DNA from: an uncultured Muribaculaceae bacterium | Lineage (GTDB): Bacteria; Bacteroidota; Bacteroidia; Bacteroidales; Muribaculaceae | Assembly: GCA_910587075.1 (NCBI GenBank) | Contig: CAJUKE010000022.1 | Coordinates: forward strand, 1-52,880 | Direction of reading: 5' to 3' | DNA length: 52,880 nucleotides | In this document: in pieces, positions 1 through 8,023 of the stretch | Layout: the number at the start of each line of letters is the position of its first letter | Numbering within the stretch: the stretch's first letter is position 1 | Notes under the pieces: model-generated | Told to the model about the DNA's origin: nothing | The model's database searches: none | Seen by the model: only the letters and a program-made list of their open reading frames with translations | Program-made: the position numbers and the translations under genes

Positions 1-50
1 GAGAATTTTTCGAACCGCAAAATTTTTCGGCGATTTTTTTTATTTTTTTT

Positions 51-124
51 GACCGGCCGGCGAACCGGCGGGCCTTCCGCGGCGTTATAGCCCTTATGGG
101 CCTCGCGCCGGGGACCTCCGTCCC
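51..124 (-). other. GC-rich structured leader reading off the left edge
   Basis: Read on the minus strand, three consecutive hairpins follow a strong promoter (136-167). The first is GGGAC/GTCCC at 111-124. The second is a nested GGCG/CGCC (81-84 with 106-109) enclosing GCCC/GGGC with a 4-nt loop (90-101). The third is GCCGG/CCGGC closed by a UUCG-type tetraloop (56-69, extended to 51-74). An A-rich tract (minus sense) lies beyond it at 31-50. The arrangement looks like a structured 5' leader of a gene that starts left of the window. It could also be a small RNA. The gene itself is not visible. Confidence 0.35.
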
Positions 125-135
125 GAAAGCGAGTG

Positions 136-167
136 CAAAGTTACGCCTTTCCCCGGTTCCCACCAAA
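136..167 (-). promoter_or_regulatory. Bacteroidetes-type promoter, leftward
   Basis: On the minus strand a TTTG (-33 box, 167-164) is followed after 20 nt by a perfect TAACTTTG (-7 box, 143-136). It points away from the MATE gene, so it probably drives a gene beyond the left edge. Confidence 0.6.
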
Positions 168-287
168 TTTTCACGCCACTTTTTTCGCGAAAAAAACGCG
201 ATTTTTATGTTTTTCGGCATAATTACGCGGCATATCGGACGTCCCAAACACCCCACACCATATTATATAATATAAGGGAAACGGCGG

Positions 288-319
288 CTTGGCCGTTAGC
301 GGCTGAATTTGTAATTTCG
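288..319 (+). promoter_or_regulatory. Probable promoter of the MATE-CE12 pair
   Basis: CTTG at 288-291 and TAATTTCG at 312-319 are 20 nt apart and resemble the Bacteroidetes -33 and -7 boxes. Transcription would begin about a dozen bases before the start codon at 335. Confidence 0.4.
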
Positions 320-334
320 CGTGGAGAAAGAAAT

Positions 335-1714
335 ATGGAAAAGAGAAACACAAGGGGGCGGCAGGTCGACATGACCCACGGCCCTCTCGCGAAAAAAATA
401 TTAGTGTTCTCGCTGCCGCTTATCGCGAGCGGCATCCTGCAACAATCGTTCAACGCGGTCGACGTGGCCGTGGTGGGCCACTACTCCACGAGCCAGGCGA
501 TCGCCGCCGTGGGGAGCAACGGCCCGATCATAAGCATCCTGGTGAACCTCTTCTTAGGGATAGCCGTCGGCGCCAACGTGGTGATCGCGACCTACCTCGG
601 TCAGCGCCATTTCGAGGCGGTGAAGCGCTCGGTGGCGACGGTGGCTGTGGTGGCCATAGCGTCAGGCCTGCTGCTAACGGCGCTCGGCACCGCCCTGGCG
701 AGGCCGATACTTGAAGCGATGAGCGCCCCGCCCGACGTGATAGACCTCGCTGAGCGCTACCTGCGCATTTATTTCTGCGGCATGCCGTTCCTGATGGTCT
801 ACAACTTCGGCTCGGCGATCATGCGCAGCGTCGGCGACACGAAGCGCCCCTTCTACTCGCTGCTCGCGGCCACGGTGTGCAACTTCGCGCTCGACTGGCT
901 CTTCGCCGGCCCGATGGGGGCCGGGGTCGACGGCGTCGCGTGGGCCACCGTGATAGCCAACGGCGTGAACGCCGCCATCATCGTGTGGATCCTCACCCGC
1001 GAGCCCGACCCCATAACCCTGACCCTCAAGCGATGGAGCGTCTCCATGCCCGACCTCAGGAAGATGTTGCAAATCGGCGTTCCGGCCGGGCTGCAGGGCA
1101 TGGTGTTTTCCATATCGAACATTTTCATACAGTCGGCCATCAACCGCTTCGGCTCCGACGCCATCGCGGGGTCGGCCGCCGCGCTCACCTTCGAGGCTTA
1201 CTGCTACTACATAGTGAGCGGATTCTGCGCCGCCACGATCGCTTTCACCGGGCAGAACTTCGGAGCCGGGGAGCCGGAGCGCTGCCGCCGGGTGGCCTGC
1301 ATATGCCTGCTCTACGCCGTGGTGCTCTGCGGAGCGGCCAACTGGCTGGTAATCTGGCAGGGAGAGTCGGTAATAGGACTGTTCACCAAAGACCCCGCCG
1401 TAGCCGCCTACGCCATCGAGCGCTACCACACGGTGCTCGCCTTCCAGTGCATAGCGGCCACCTACGAAGTGCCCGGCTCATATATGCGCGGCCTGGGCTA
1501 CTCGCTGACCCCGATGGTGCTGACCATCTTCGGCACCTGCGTGCTCAGGCTCGGGTGGTGCTACATATTCCCCTCGATCGACAACACGTTCCACACCCTG
1601 CTGACCATCTACCCCATAACGTGGGTCGCGACCGGGGCCGCCGTATTCACCGCCGCCCTGATAGTGCAGCGCCGCGTATTCCGAAAAATGAAACAACAAC
1701 GCCTTAATCCATGA
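335..1714 (+). CDS. MATE family multidrug/Na+ efflux transporter
   Basis: This 459-aa polytopic membrane protein exports cationic drugs or metabolites in exchange for Na+ or H+. The substrate cannot be told from sequence. The N-terminus has the typical MATE opening (GPLAKKILVFSLPLIASGIL, then FNAVDVAVVGHY), and the length matches the 440-460 aa, 12-helix family. Start choice: ATG 335 is used, but an in-frame ATG at 371 (MTHGPLAKK) is where many homologues begin, so the first 12 residues are uncertain. Its stop overlaps the start of the next gene in an ATGA, so the two are translationally coupled. A drug exporter coupled to a pectin esterase is not an obvious functional pair. Confidence 0.9.
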   Translation: MEKRNTRGRQVDMTHGPLAKKILVFSLPLIASGILQQSFNAVDVAVVGHYSTSQAIAAVGSNGPIISILVNLFLGIAVGANVVIATYLGQRHFEAVKRSVATVAVVAIASGLLLTALGTALARPILEAMSAPPDVIDLAERYLRIYFCGMPFLMVYNFGSAIMRSVGDTKRPFYSLLAATVCNFALDWLFAGPMGAGVDGVAWATVIANGVNAAIIVWILTREPDPITLTLKRWSVSMPDLRKMLQIGVPAGLQGMVFSISNIFIQSAINRFGSDAIAGSAAALTFEAYCYYIVSGFCAATIAFTGQNFGAGEPERCRRVACICLLYAVVLCGAANWLVIWQGESVIGLFTKDPAVAAYAIERYHTVLAFQCIAATYEVPGSYMRGLGYSLTPMVLTIFGTCVLRLGWCYIFPSIDNTFHTLLTIYPITWVATGAAVFTAALIVQRRVFRKMKQQRLNP

Positions 1715-2985
1715 GAACCATAGCATTGACCATCATCGCCGCGTGCGCCGCCATAGCGCCGTCGGCCCAGACACTCCGCTTCGACCTTACGGGCGCGAAG
1801 CACCCCAAAGAGGGCTTCACCCAGGTGGAGCCAAACACCATATATTCCGACTCGACAGGCTTCGGCTACGATTTCATACCCGGCCGGAACGCCGACTCCG
1901 ACGCGCCCGGGTTCTTCTCCGTGGCGGTGCCTGACGGCAACTACCGCGTGCGCGTCACCTTGGGGAGCAAGCGCTCTGCCGGGAGCACAACCCTCAGGGC
2001 CGAAGCCCGGCGCATGATGGCCGAAAACGTCAAGACCCGCAAGGGGGAGACCCGCCAGGAGACCTTCATAGTGAACAAACGCGACTCGCGCATCAACGAC
2101 AAAGAGAGCGTCAAGCTCAAAAAGCGCGAGATAGGCTGCATCAACTGGGACGACAAGCTGACACTCGAATTCAACGGCTCGGCCCCGAGGGTGAGCTACA
2201 TCGAAATCGAGCCCGCGCCGGAGGTGCCCACGGTGTTCCTCTGCGGCAACTCCACGGTTGTCGACAACCAGGCCGAGCCATACACCGGCTGGGGCCAGAT
2301 GCTTCCGCAGTTCTTCAACGACAGCGTCGCCGTGGCCAACTACGCCGAGTCGGGGCTCACGGCGAGCGTGTTCCTCAGCCAGGGTAGGCTCAAGAAAGCC
2401 CTCACGCAGATGAAGGAAGGGGACTACGTCGTAGTCGAGTTCGGCCATAACGACCAGAAACAGAAAGGTCCCGGATGCGGCGCCTACTACAACTACGCCT
2501 ACTCGCTGAAGCAGTTCATCGACAACGCCCGCCGCAAGGGCGCGACCCCGATACTGGTGACCCCCACCCGCCGCCGCGACTTCGACGCCGAGGGGCGCGT
2601 GCGCGACACCCACGGCGACTACCCCGCCGCCATGCGCGAAATCGCCGCCCGCGAGGGGGTGGAGCTGGTCGACTTCCAGGAGGAGACGAAGAAACTCATC
2701 GAGGCCCTCGGAGTCGAGGAGTCGAAAGCCCTGTTCGTCCACTGCCCCGCCGGCACCTACGAGGGGCAGGAGGCCGACATCGCCGACAACACCCACTTCA
2801 GCAACTTCGGCGCGAGGGAAATCGCTAAGATATTCGTAGAGGCGGTACGCCGCTCCTCCCTCCCCCTGTCGAAATCAGTCAAGGCCGGATTCGAGGGATT
2901 CGACCCCGCCGCGCCCGACGATCCCGCGGCCTACGAATACCATATGTCGCCCTTCGTGCTGACCAACAAACCCGCCGGAAGCTGA
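1711..2985 (+). CDS. Rhamnogalacturonan acetylesterase, SGNH/GDSL hydrolase (CE12)
   Basis: This is a secreted 424-aa esterase that removes acetyl groups from rhamnogalacturonan or related pectin, clearing the backbone for lyases and hydrolases. A signal peptide (residues 1 to about 20, ending PSAQ) is followed by a beta-sandwich domain of about 140 residues of the kind that precedes CE12 domains in YesT-like proteins. The SGNH domain then shows block I GNST (nucleophile Ser near residue 180), block III GHND (near 245) and block V DNTHF (Asp and His near 360). It overlaps the MATE gene by 4 nt (ATGA). The family is assigned from motifs, and rhamnogalacturonan specificity is inferred from the pectin context. 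Confidence 0.88.
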   Translation: MRTIALTIIAACAAIAPSAQTLRFDLTGAKHPKEGFTQVEPNTIYSDSTGFGYDFIPGRNADSDAPGFFSVAVPDGNYRVRVTLGSKRSAGSTTLRAEARRMMAENVKTRKGETRQETFIVNKRDSRINDKESVKLKKREIGCINWDDKLTLEFNGSAPRVSYIEIEPAPEVPTVFLCGNSTVVDNQAEPYTGWGQMLPQFFNDSVAVANYAESGLTASVFLSQGRLKKALTQMKEGDYVVVEFGHNDQKQKGPGCGAYYNYAYSLKQFIDNARRKGATPILVTPTRRRDFDAEGRVRDTHGDYPAAMREIAAREGVELVDFQEETKKLIEALGVEESKALFVHCPAGTYEGQEADIADNTHFSNFGAREIAKIFVEAVRRSSLPLSKSVKAGFEGFDPAAPDDPAAYEYHMSPFVLTNKPAGS

Positions 2986-3145
2986 CGCCCGAGGATGAAA
3001 AACTAACGCCCTACGGGAGAAAAACCGCCGCTTTTCCACCCCTCCGTCGGCCGGTTTCACCATATAAAGCTCATTTTTGCACAAGATTACAAGCAAACTG
3101 AACGCATTTACACATACGCGGAGGCCGACCCTGCTCTTTTTTTCG

Positions 3146-3153
3146 TAACTTCG
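3146..3153 (+). promoter_or_regulatory. Possible -7 box upstream of kduD
   Basis: TAACTTCG fits the GC-rich form of the Bacteroidetes -7 element, about 88 nt before the kduD start. I see no convincing TTTG at the expected distance upstream. Confidence 0.3.
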
Positions 3154-3240
3154 CGTTAACGAATCCGGGAAATCCCGAGAACGGAATCCCCCGTTTTCGA
3201 CCCACGACCTTGAATTAACAAACCAATCAAAAAACATCAG

Positions 3241-4035
3241 ATGGTAAATTTCTCACTCGAAGGCAAAGTTGCCCTCGTAACCGGAGCCGCCTACGGCATC
3301 GGCCTGGCCATCGCCCAGGCATACGCCGAAGCAGGCGCGAAAATCGTTTTCAACTGCTCGCGTCAGGAAACCGTTGACCGCGGCCTCAAAGCATACAAGG
3401 AACTCGGCATCGACGCCAAAGGCTACCTCTGCGACGTGACCGACGAGGCAGCCGTGAAGGCCATGGTAGCCGACATCGAAGCCACCGTGGGCACCATCGA
3501 CATCCTGGTGAACAACGCCGGCATCATCAAGCGCATCCCCATGGAACAGATGGAGGTCGAGGACTTCCGCCGCGTGATCGACGTTGACCTCGTTGCCCCC
3601 TACATCTGCGCCAAGGCAGTAATCCCCGGCATGATCAAGAAAGGGCACGGCAAAATCATCAACATCTGCTCGATGATGAGCGAGCTCGGCCGCGAGACAG
3701 TGAGCGCCTACGCCGCCGCCAAGGGTGGCCTGAAGATGCTCACCCGCAACATCTGCTCGGAATACGGCGAGCATAACATCCAGTGCAACGGCATCGGCCC
3801 GGGCTACATCGCGACCGAGCAGACTGCCCCCCTGCGCGAACTCCAGCCCGACGGCTCGCGCCACCCCTTCGACCAGTTCATCATCTCGAAGACCCCCGCA
3901 GCCCGCTGGGGCACCCCCGAGGACCTCATGGGCCCCGCCGTATTCCTGGCGTCCGACGCTTCCGACTTCGTTAACGGCCACGTCCTCTACGTCGACGGCG
4001 GCATCCTGGCCTACATCGGCAAGCAGCCCAAATAA
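3241..4035 (+). CDS. kduD: 2-dehydro-3-deoxy-D-gluconate 5-dehydrogenase
   Basis: This is a 264-aa classical short-chain dehydrogenase/reductase. KduD reduces 2,5-diketo-3-deoxygluconate (the KduI product) to KDG with NAD(P)H in the cytosol. It has the Rossmann motif TGAAYGIG (residues 15-22), NNAG (91-94), the catalytic Ser near 144 and the YxxxK pair at Tyr157/Lys161. There is no signal peptide, so the enzyme is cytosolic. The next gene starts on the base after its stop codon, and kduI follows, so kduD-IIC-kduI is one transcription unit. Gluconate 5-dehydrogenase is a close SDR relative and the main alternative. The kduI neighbour decides for KduD. Confidence 0.93.
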   Translation: MVNFSLEGKVALVTGAAYGIGLAIAQAYAEAGAKIVFNCSRQETVDRGLKAYKELGIDAKGYLCDVTDEAAVKAMVADIEATVGTIDILVNNAGIIKRIPMEQMEVEDFRRVIDVDLVAPYICAKAVIPGMIKKGHGKIINICSMMSELGRETVSAYAAAKGGLKMLTRNICSEYGEHNIQCNGIGPGYIATEQTAPLRELQPDGSRHPFDQFIISKTPAARWGTPEDLMGPAVFLASDASDFVNGHVLYVDGGILAYIGKQPK

Positions 4036-5457
4036 ATGGAACAGGTATTCAGCTACATAATCGGGCTCGGGGCGGCGGTGATGATGCCTATCATCTTCAC
4101 CATCCTCGGCCTCTGCATCGGCATCAAGTTCGGCGACGCCCTCAAGGCCGGCCTCAAGGTCGGCGTGGGCTTCATCGGCCTGTCGATCGTCACCGCCCTG
4201 CTGACGTCGGCCCTGGGCCCGGCGCTCAACACCGTGGTCGACATCTACGACCTCCAGCTCAAGGTGTTCGACATGGGGTGGCCCGCCGCCGCCTCCGTGG
4301 CCTACAACACCGCCGTTGGCGCGTTCATCATCCCCGTCTGCCTGGGCGTCAACCTCCTGATGCTCTTCACAAAGACAACCCGCACCGTAAACATCGACCT
4401 CTGGAACTACTGGCACTTCGCCTTCATCGGGGCCGTGATTTACTTCGCGAGCGAGTCGCTTGCCTGGGGTTTCTTCGGAGCCATCATCTGCTACATCATC
4501 ACCCTGGTGATCGCCGACATGACCGCCCGCAAATTCCAGACCTTCTACAAGGATATGGACGGCATCTCGATCCCCCAGCCCTTCTGCGCCGGCTTCGTGC
4601 CCTACGCCATCGGCCTCAACTGGCTGCTTGACCGCATACCCGGCATGAACCGCCTGGAGATCGACGCCGAAGGGCTCAAGAAGAAGTTCGGCCTCCTGGG
4701 CGAGCCCCTCTTCTTAGGCGTGGTGGTAGGCGTGGGCATCGGATGCCTCACCTGCCGCAGCGGCGCCGAGCTGGTCGACGCCATCCCCTACATCCTGGGG
4801 CTCGGCATCAAGATGGGCGCCGTAATGGAGCTCATCCCCCGCGTGACCGTTCTCTTCATCGAAGGCCTCAAGCCGATTTCCGACGCCACCCGCTCGCTGA
4901 TCGCGCGCAAGTTCAAGGGTGCCGACGGCCTCAACATCGGCATGAGCCCCGCCCTGGTAATCGGCCACCCGACCACCCTGGTGGTGTCGATACTGCTGAT
5001 TCCCGTGACGCTCGTTCTGGCCGTGGCCCTTCCCGGCAACCAGTTCCTCCCCCTGGCGTCGCTGGCGGGCATGTTCTACCTCTTCCCCCTGGTGCTCCCC
5101 TACACCAAGGGCAACGTGGTGAAGACCTTCATCATCGGCCTCGTGTCGCTGACCATCGGCCTCTACCTGGTGACCTCCCTGGCACCCGCCTTCTCACTGG
5201 CCGCCAAGGACGTGTACGCCGCGACCGGCGACGCCGCCGTGGCCATCCCCGCCGGATTCGAAGGTGGCAGCCTTGACTTCGCCTCCTCGCCCCTGGCCTG
5301 GATCATCTACCAGTGCGCCCAGAACCTCAAGTGGGTGGGCGCAGGCATCCTGGTGATCATCACCATGGGTATGACGGTATGGAACCGCGTGCTCATCGCC
5401 CGCAACCAGAAAGCCATGGAAGCCAAGGGTTCCGACGAACTCCAGAAAACCGAATAA
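4036..5457 (+). CDS. Orphan PTS EIIC permease, galactitol (GatC) family
   Basis: This is a 473-aa integral membrane protein resembling the IIC component of the galactitol phosphotransferase system, with long hydrophobic segments from the N-terminus (MEQVFSYIIGLGAAVMMPII) throughout. No EIIA, EIIB, EI or HPr gene is in the window. It begins on the base after the kduD stop and ends 21 nt before kduI, so it is co-transcribed with both. The setting suggests a secondary carrier for a deoxy-keto-uronate intermediate rather than a phosphorylating system. The family call is firm. The substrate and mechanism are inference. Confidence 0.85.
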   Translation: MEQVFSYIIGLGAAVMMPIIFTILGLCIGIKFGDALKAGLKVGVGFIGLSIVTALLTSALGPALNTVVDIYDLQLKVFDMGWPAAASVAYNTAVGAFIIPVCLGVNLLMLFTKTTRTVNIDLWNYWHFAFIGAVIYFASESLAWGFFGAIICYIITLVIADMTARKFQTFYKDMDGISIPQPFCAGFVPYAIGLNWLLDRIPGMNRLEIDAEGLKKKFGLLGEPLFLGVVVGVGIGCLTCRSGAELVDAIPYILGLGIKMGAVMELIPRVTVLFIEGLKPISDATRSLIARKFKGADGLNIGMSPALVIGHPTTLVVSILLIPVTLVLAVALPGNQFLPLASLAGMFYLFPLVLPYTKGNVVKTFIIGLVSLTIGLYLVTSLAPAFSLAAKDVYAATGDAAVAIPAGFEGGSLDFASSPLAWIIYQCAQNLKWVGAGILVIITMGMTVWNRVLIARNQKAMEAKGSDELQKTE

Positions 5458-5478
5458 CGCAAAAATCTCAACCCAACA

Positions 5479-6399
5479 ATGAAAAATATCCTCACCGGCC
5501 TTATGCTCGCAGCCACCCTCTTCTCGGCTTCGGCGCAAACCGAGTACAAGACACTCCGCGCCTGCCACCCCGACGACGTCAAGCATTACGACACCGAGCA
5601 GCTCCGCTCGCGTTTCATGATGCCCAAAGTCATGGAGCAGAACAAAGTGAACCTCACATACACGATGTATGACCGCCTCATCTTCGGCGGCGTGATCCCC
5701 GTGGGCAAAACCATCGCCCTGGAGACCATCGACCCCCTCAAGGCCGAGTACTTCCTGGAGCGCCGCGAGCTCGGCGTGATCAACATCGGCGGCGACGGCA
5801 TCGTCAGCGTCGACGGCAAGGAGTACGAGCTCCACTTCAAGGACGCCCTCTACATCGGCCGCGGCAACAAGAACGTCACCTTCCGCTCGAAGAACGACGC
5901 CAACCCCGCCAAGTTCTACCTCAACTCAACCCCCGCCCACAAGGCTTACAAAACCCAGCTCATCACCATCGACGGCCGCAAAGGCTCCATCAAGGCCAAC
6001 AGCTTCAAGGCCGGCAAGATGGAAGAGTCGAACGACCGCGTGATCAACCAGCTGATCGTGAGCAACGTGCTTGAGGAGGGACCCTGCCAGCTCCAGATGG
6101 GCCTCACCGAGCTTATGCCCGGCTCCGTTTGGAACACCATGCCCGCCCACACCCACGACCGCCGCGTCGAAGCATACTTCTACTTCAACGTGCCCGAAGG
6201 AAACGCCGTTTGCCACTTCATGGGCGAACCCGACGAGAACCGCATCGTATGGCTCCACAACGAGCAGGCCATCATCTCGCCCGAATGGTCGATCCACGCC
6301 GCCGCCGGCACCTCGAACTATATGTTCATCTGGGGCATGGGTGGCGAGAACCTCGACTACGGCGACATGGACAAGGTGACCTACCTCGACATGAAGTAA
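5479..6399 (+). CDS. kduI: 5-dehydro-4-deoxy-D-glucuronate isomerase with a signal peptide
   Basis: KduI converts 5-keto-4-deoxyuronate, formed spontaneously from unsaturated galacturonate, into 2,5-diketo-3-deoxygluconate. The cupin shows FLERRELGVINIGG and HTHDRR. His224, His226, Glu231 and His273 match the metal ligands of E. coli KduI (196, 198, 203, 245 as I recall them) with a constant offset of 28. The extra N-terminus is a textbook signal peptide: Lys2, a hydrophobic core (residues 4-15) and SASA|Q at about 19/20. The protein is 306 aa against about 278 usually. No ATG, GTG or TTG lies where a cytosolic start would be, so the leader is not a mis-called start. A periplasmic location is inferred. 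It is co-transcribed with kduD and the IIC permease. Confidence 0.92.
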   Translation: MKNILTGLMLAATLFSASAQTEYKTLRACHPDDVKHYDTEQLRSRFMMPKVMEQNKVNLTYTMYDRLIFGGVIPVGKTIALETIDPLKAEYFLERRELGVINIGGDGIVSVDGKEYELHFKDALYIGRGNKNVTFRSKNDANPAKFYLNSTPAHKAYKTQLITIDGRKGSIKANSFKAGKMEESNDRVINQLIVSNVLEEGPCQLQMGLTELMPGSVWNTMPAHTHDRRVEAYFYFNVPEGNAVCHFMGEPDENRIVWLHNEQAIISPEWSIHAAAGTSNYMFIWGMGGENLDYGDMDKVTYLDMK

Positions 6400-6477
6400 A
6401 CGCCTGCGTAAAGGCAAACCCCGCCGCGGCGCCCCGGCGCCCCCCGGCAACCACAGGTATAGAACCAAAATCCTCCA

Positions 6478-6507
6478 GGGGATGCGGCCTTCATTGGCCG
6501 CATCCCC
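6478..6507 (+). terminator. Hairpin after kduI
   Basis: A perfect 12-bp stem (GGGGATGCGGCC, 6478-6489, with 6496-6507) and a 6-nt loop sit in the 156-nt gap between kduI and the GltD-like gene. No T-run follows, so it may be a weak terminator or an mRNA-stabilising hairpin. Confidence 0.45.
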
Positions 6508-6555
6508 CTGCGGGATAAACGCATACCATTGATTCACACTTCAAAAGACCCTCAA

Positions 6556-7887
6556 ATGGAAGATTTCAAAGAGGTTTCTGAAAGCTACACCCTCCCCGAG
6601 GCCATCAAGGAAGCGCAGCGCTGCCTCCACTGCAAAGTGCCTCAGTGCAAGAAAGGGTGCCCCATCAGCAACGACATCCCCGACTGGATCGCCGAGCTCG
6701 CCAAAGGCAACTTCGGCAACGCCATGTCGATAATCCACGCCCGCAGCAACCTGCCCGCGGTTTGCGGACGCGTCTGCGGCCACGAACGCCAGTGCGAAGG
6801 CAACTGCGTGCTCAACAAAAAGGGAGCCCACATCAACATCGGCAAACTCGAACGCTTCGTTGCCGACTTCGACTCGTCGGCGGGCCTCACCCACGAGGCC
6901 ATCCCCGAAAAGTCGCGCGGCCGCGTCGCGGTTATCGGCTCCGGACCCGCCGGGCTCACCATCGCCGGCGACCTCTCCCGCCTGGGCTTCGCCGTCGAAA
7001 TCTTCGAGATGGAGCCCGAACCCGGGGGCGTTCTTATGTACGGCATCCCCGAATACCGCCTCCCCAAGGAAGTGGTGCGCCGCGAAATCAAGAAAATCGA
7101 GAACCTCGGGGTGGTGTTCCACCTCAACACCACCGTCGGCGAGGACTTCACCGTCGACAAACTCTTCGCCGAAGGGTTCGACGCCGTATTCATGGGCACC
7201 GGCACCGGAGTGCCCCGCCGCCTGAACATACCCGGCAACAACCACCCCGGCGTGCGCCAGGCCATCCGCTTCCTGCGCCGCGTGTCGCTCTACGAGAGCG
7301 GGCTCATCGGCCGCGAGGAGGTAGTGATCGGCGCCGGCGACAAAGTGGCCGTCATCGGCTGCGGCAACACCGCCATCGACGCCGCACGCTCGGCCCTGCG
7401 CATGGGAGCCTCTGAGGTATATGTGGTCTACCACCGCACCATTGACGAGATGAGCGCCCTCCGCGCCGAATACGACGACGCCGTCAAGGAAGGGGTAAAA
7501 TTCCTCTGGAAATCCTCGATCACCAACATCGTTGGCGGCGAAGGCTTCAAGCTCAAGGAGGTGACCATCGACATCGACGGCACCCCGACGGTAATGCCCA
7601 TGGACAACGTCGTGATGGCCGTAGGCTCCGTGCCCGCCTCCCGCATCGTGTCGACCACCAAGGGCATCGACGTTGACGACAAGGGGTATGTGCTCACCCG
7701 CGAGGTACCCTACGGCATGACCACCCGCCAGGGCGTGTTCGCCGGAGGCGACGTCACCAAGCGCCCCGCGACAGTGGTCCACGCCATGCAAGACGCCAAG
7801 CGCGTGGCCGAAGGGATAGCCCAGTACGTCGACGCCGTGAAACTCATGGAGTCGATCAACCTCCCCGCCGCCCCCGCCGCCGAATAA
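6556..7887 (+). CDS. GltD-like NADPH-dependent FeS flavoprotein
   Basis: This 443-aa protein resembles the small subunit of glutamate synthase and the GltA/NfnB-type electron-transfer subunits. Cys23, 26, 31 and 35 (CLHC, CKKGC) and a second set in CGRVCGHERQCEGNC form the N-terminal FeS domain. GSGPAG near residue 120 binds FAD, and VIGCGNTAIDAA near 265 binds NADPH. ATG 6556 is chosen over an upstream in-frame TTG at 6529. No GltB large subunit and no partner flavoprotein is adjacent. It lies between kduI and kdgK with gaps of 156 and 136 nt, so it may not share a transcript with either. A role in redox balancing for the uronate pathway is speculation. Confidence 0.85.
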   Translation: MEDFKEVSESYTLPEAIKEAQRCLHCKVPQCKKGCPISNDIPDWIAELAKGNFGNAMSIIHARSNLPAVCGRVCGHERQCEGNCVLNKKGAHINIGKLERFVADFDSSAGLTHEAIPEKSRGRVAVIGSGPAGLTIAGDLSRLGFAVEIFEMEPEPGGVLMYGIPEYRLPKEVVRREIKKIENLGVVFHLNTTVGEDFTVDKLFAEGFDAVFMGTGTGVPRRLNIPGNNHPGVRQAIRFLRRVSLYESGLIGREEVVIGAGDKVAVIGCGNTAIDAARSALRMGASEVYVVYHRTIDEMSALRAEYDDAVKEGVKFLWKSSITNIVGGEGFKLKEVTIDIDGTPTVMPMDNVVMAVGSVPASRIVSTTKGIDVDDKGYVLTREVPYGMTTRQGVFAGGDVTKRPATVVHAMQDAKRVAEGIAQYVDAVKLMESINLPAAPAAE

Positions 7888-7904
7888 TCGGCCCGGGGCT
7901 CGAC

Positions 7905-7969
7905 AAGTCAGCCTAAGGTATGAATCAATGGAAAATCCAAATTCACCTCATACCTCATAACTCTGACTT
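7905..7969 (+). terminator. Long imperfect hairpin between the GltD-like gene and kdgK
   Basis: Two nested inverted repeats pair: AAGTCAG (7905-7911) with CTGACTT (7963-7969), and AGGTATGA (7916-7923) with TCATACCT (7948-7955). The hairpin could terminate the upstream transcript or act in the kdgK leader. The region is AT-rich compared with its flanks. Confidence 0.35.
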
Positions 7970-8023
7970 ATCACTTATTTCGCACACATTTATAATCCAA
8001 TCTTTATTACCTTAACAACAACT

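Noticed and set aside
31..50. T-rich tract at 31-50 as a terminator
   Set aside because: The adjacent hairpin lies downstream of the T-run on the plus strand, and on the minus strand the run is A-rich, so neither direction gives a hairpin followed by T.
4036..5457. A functional galactitol PTS
   Set aside because: No IIA or IIB partner is nearby and the neighbours are uronate enzymes, so only the permease family is supported.
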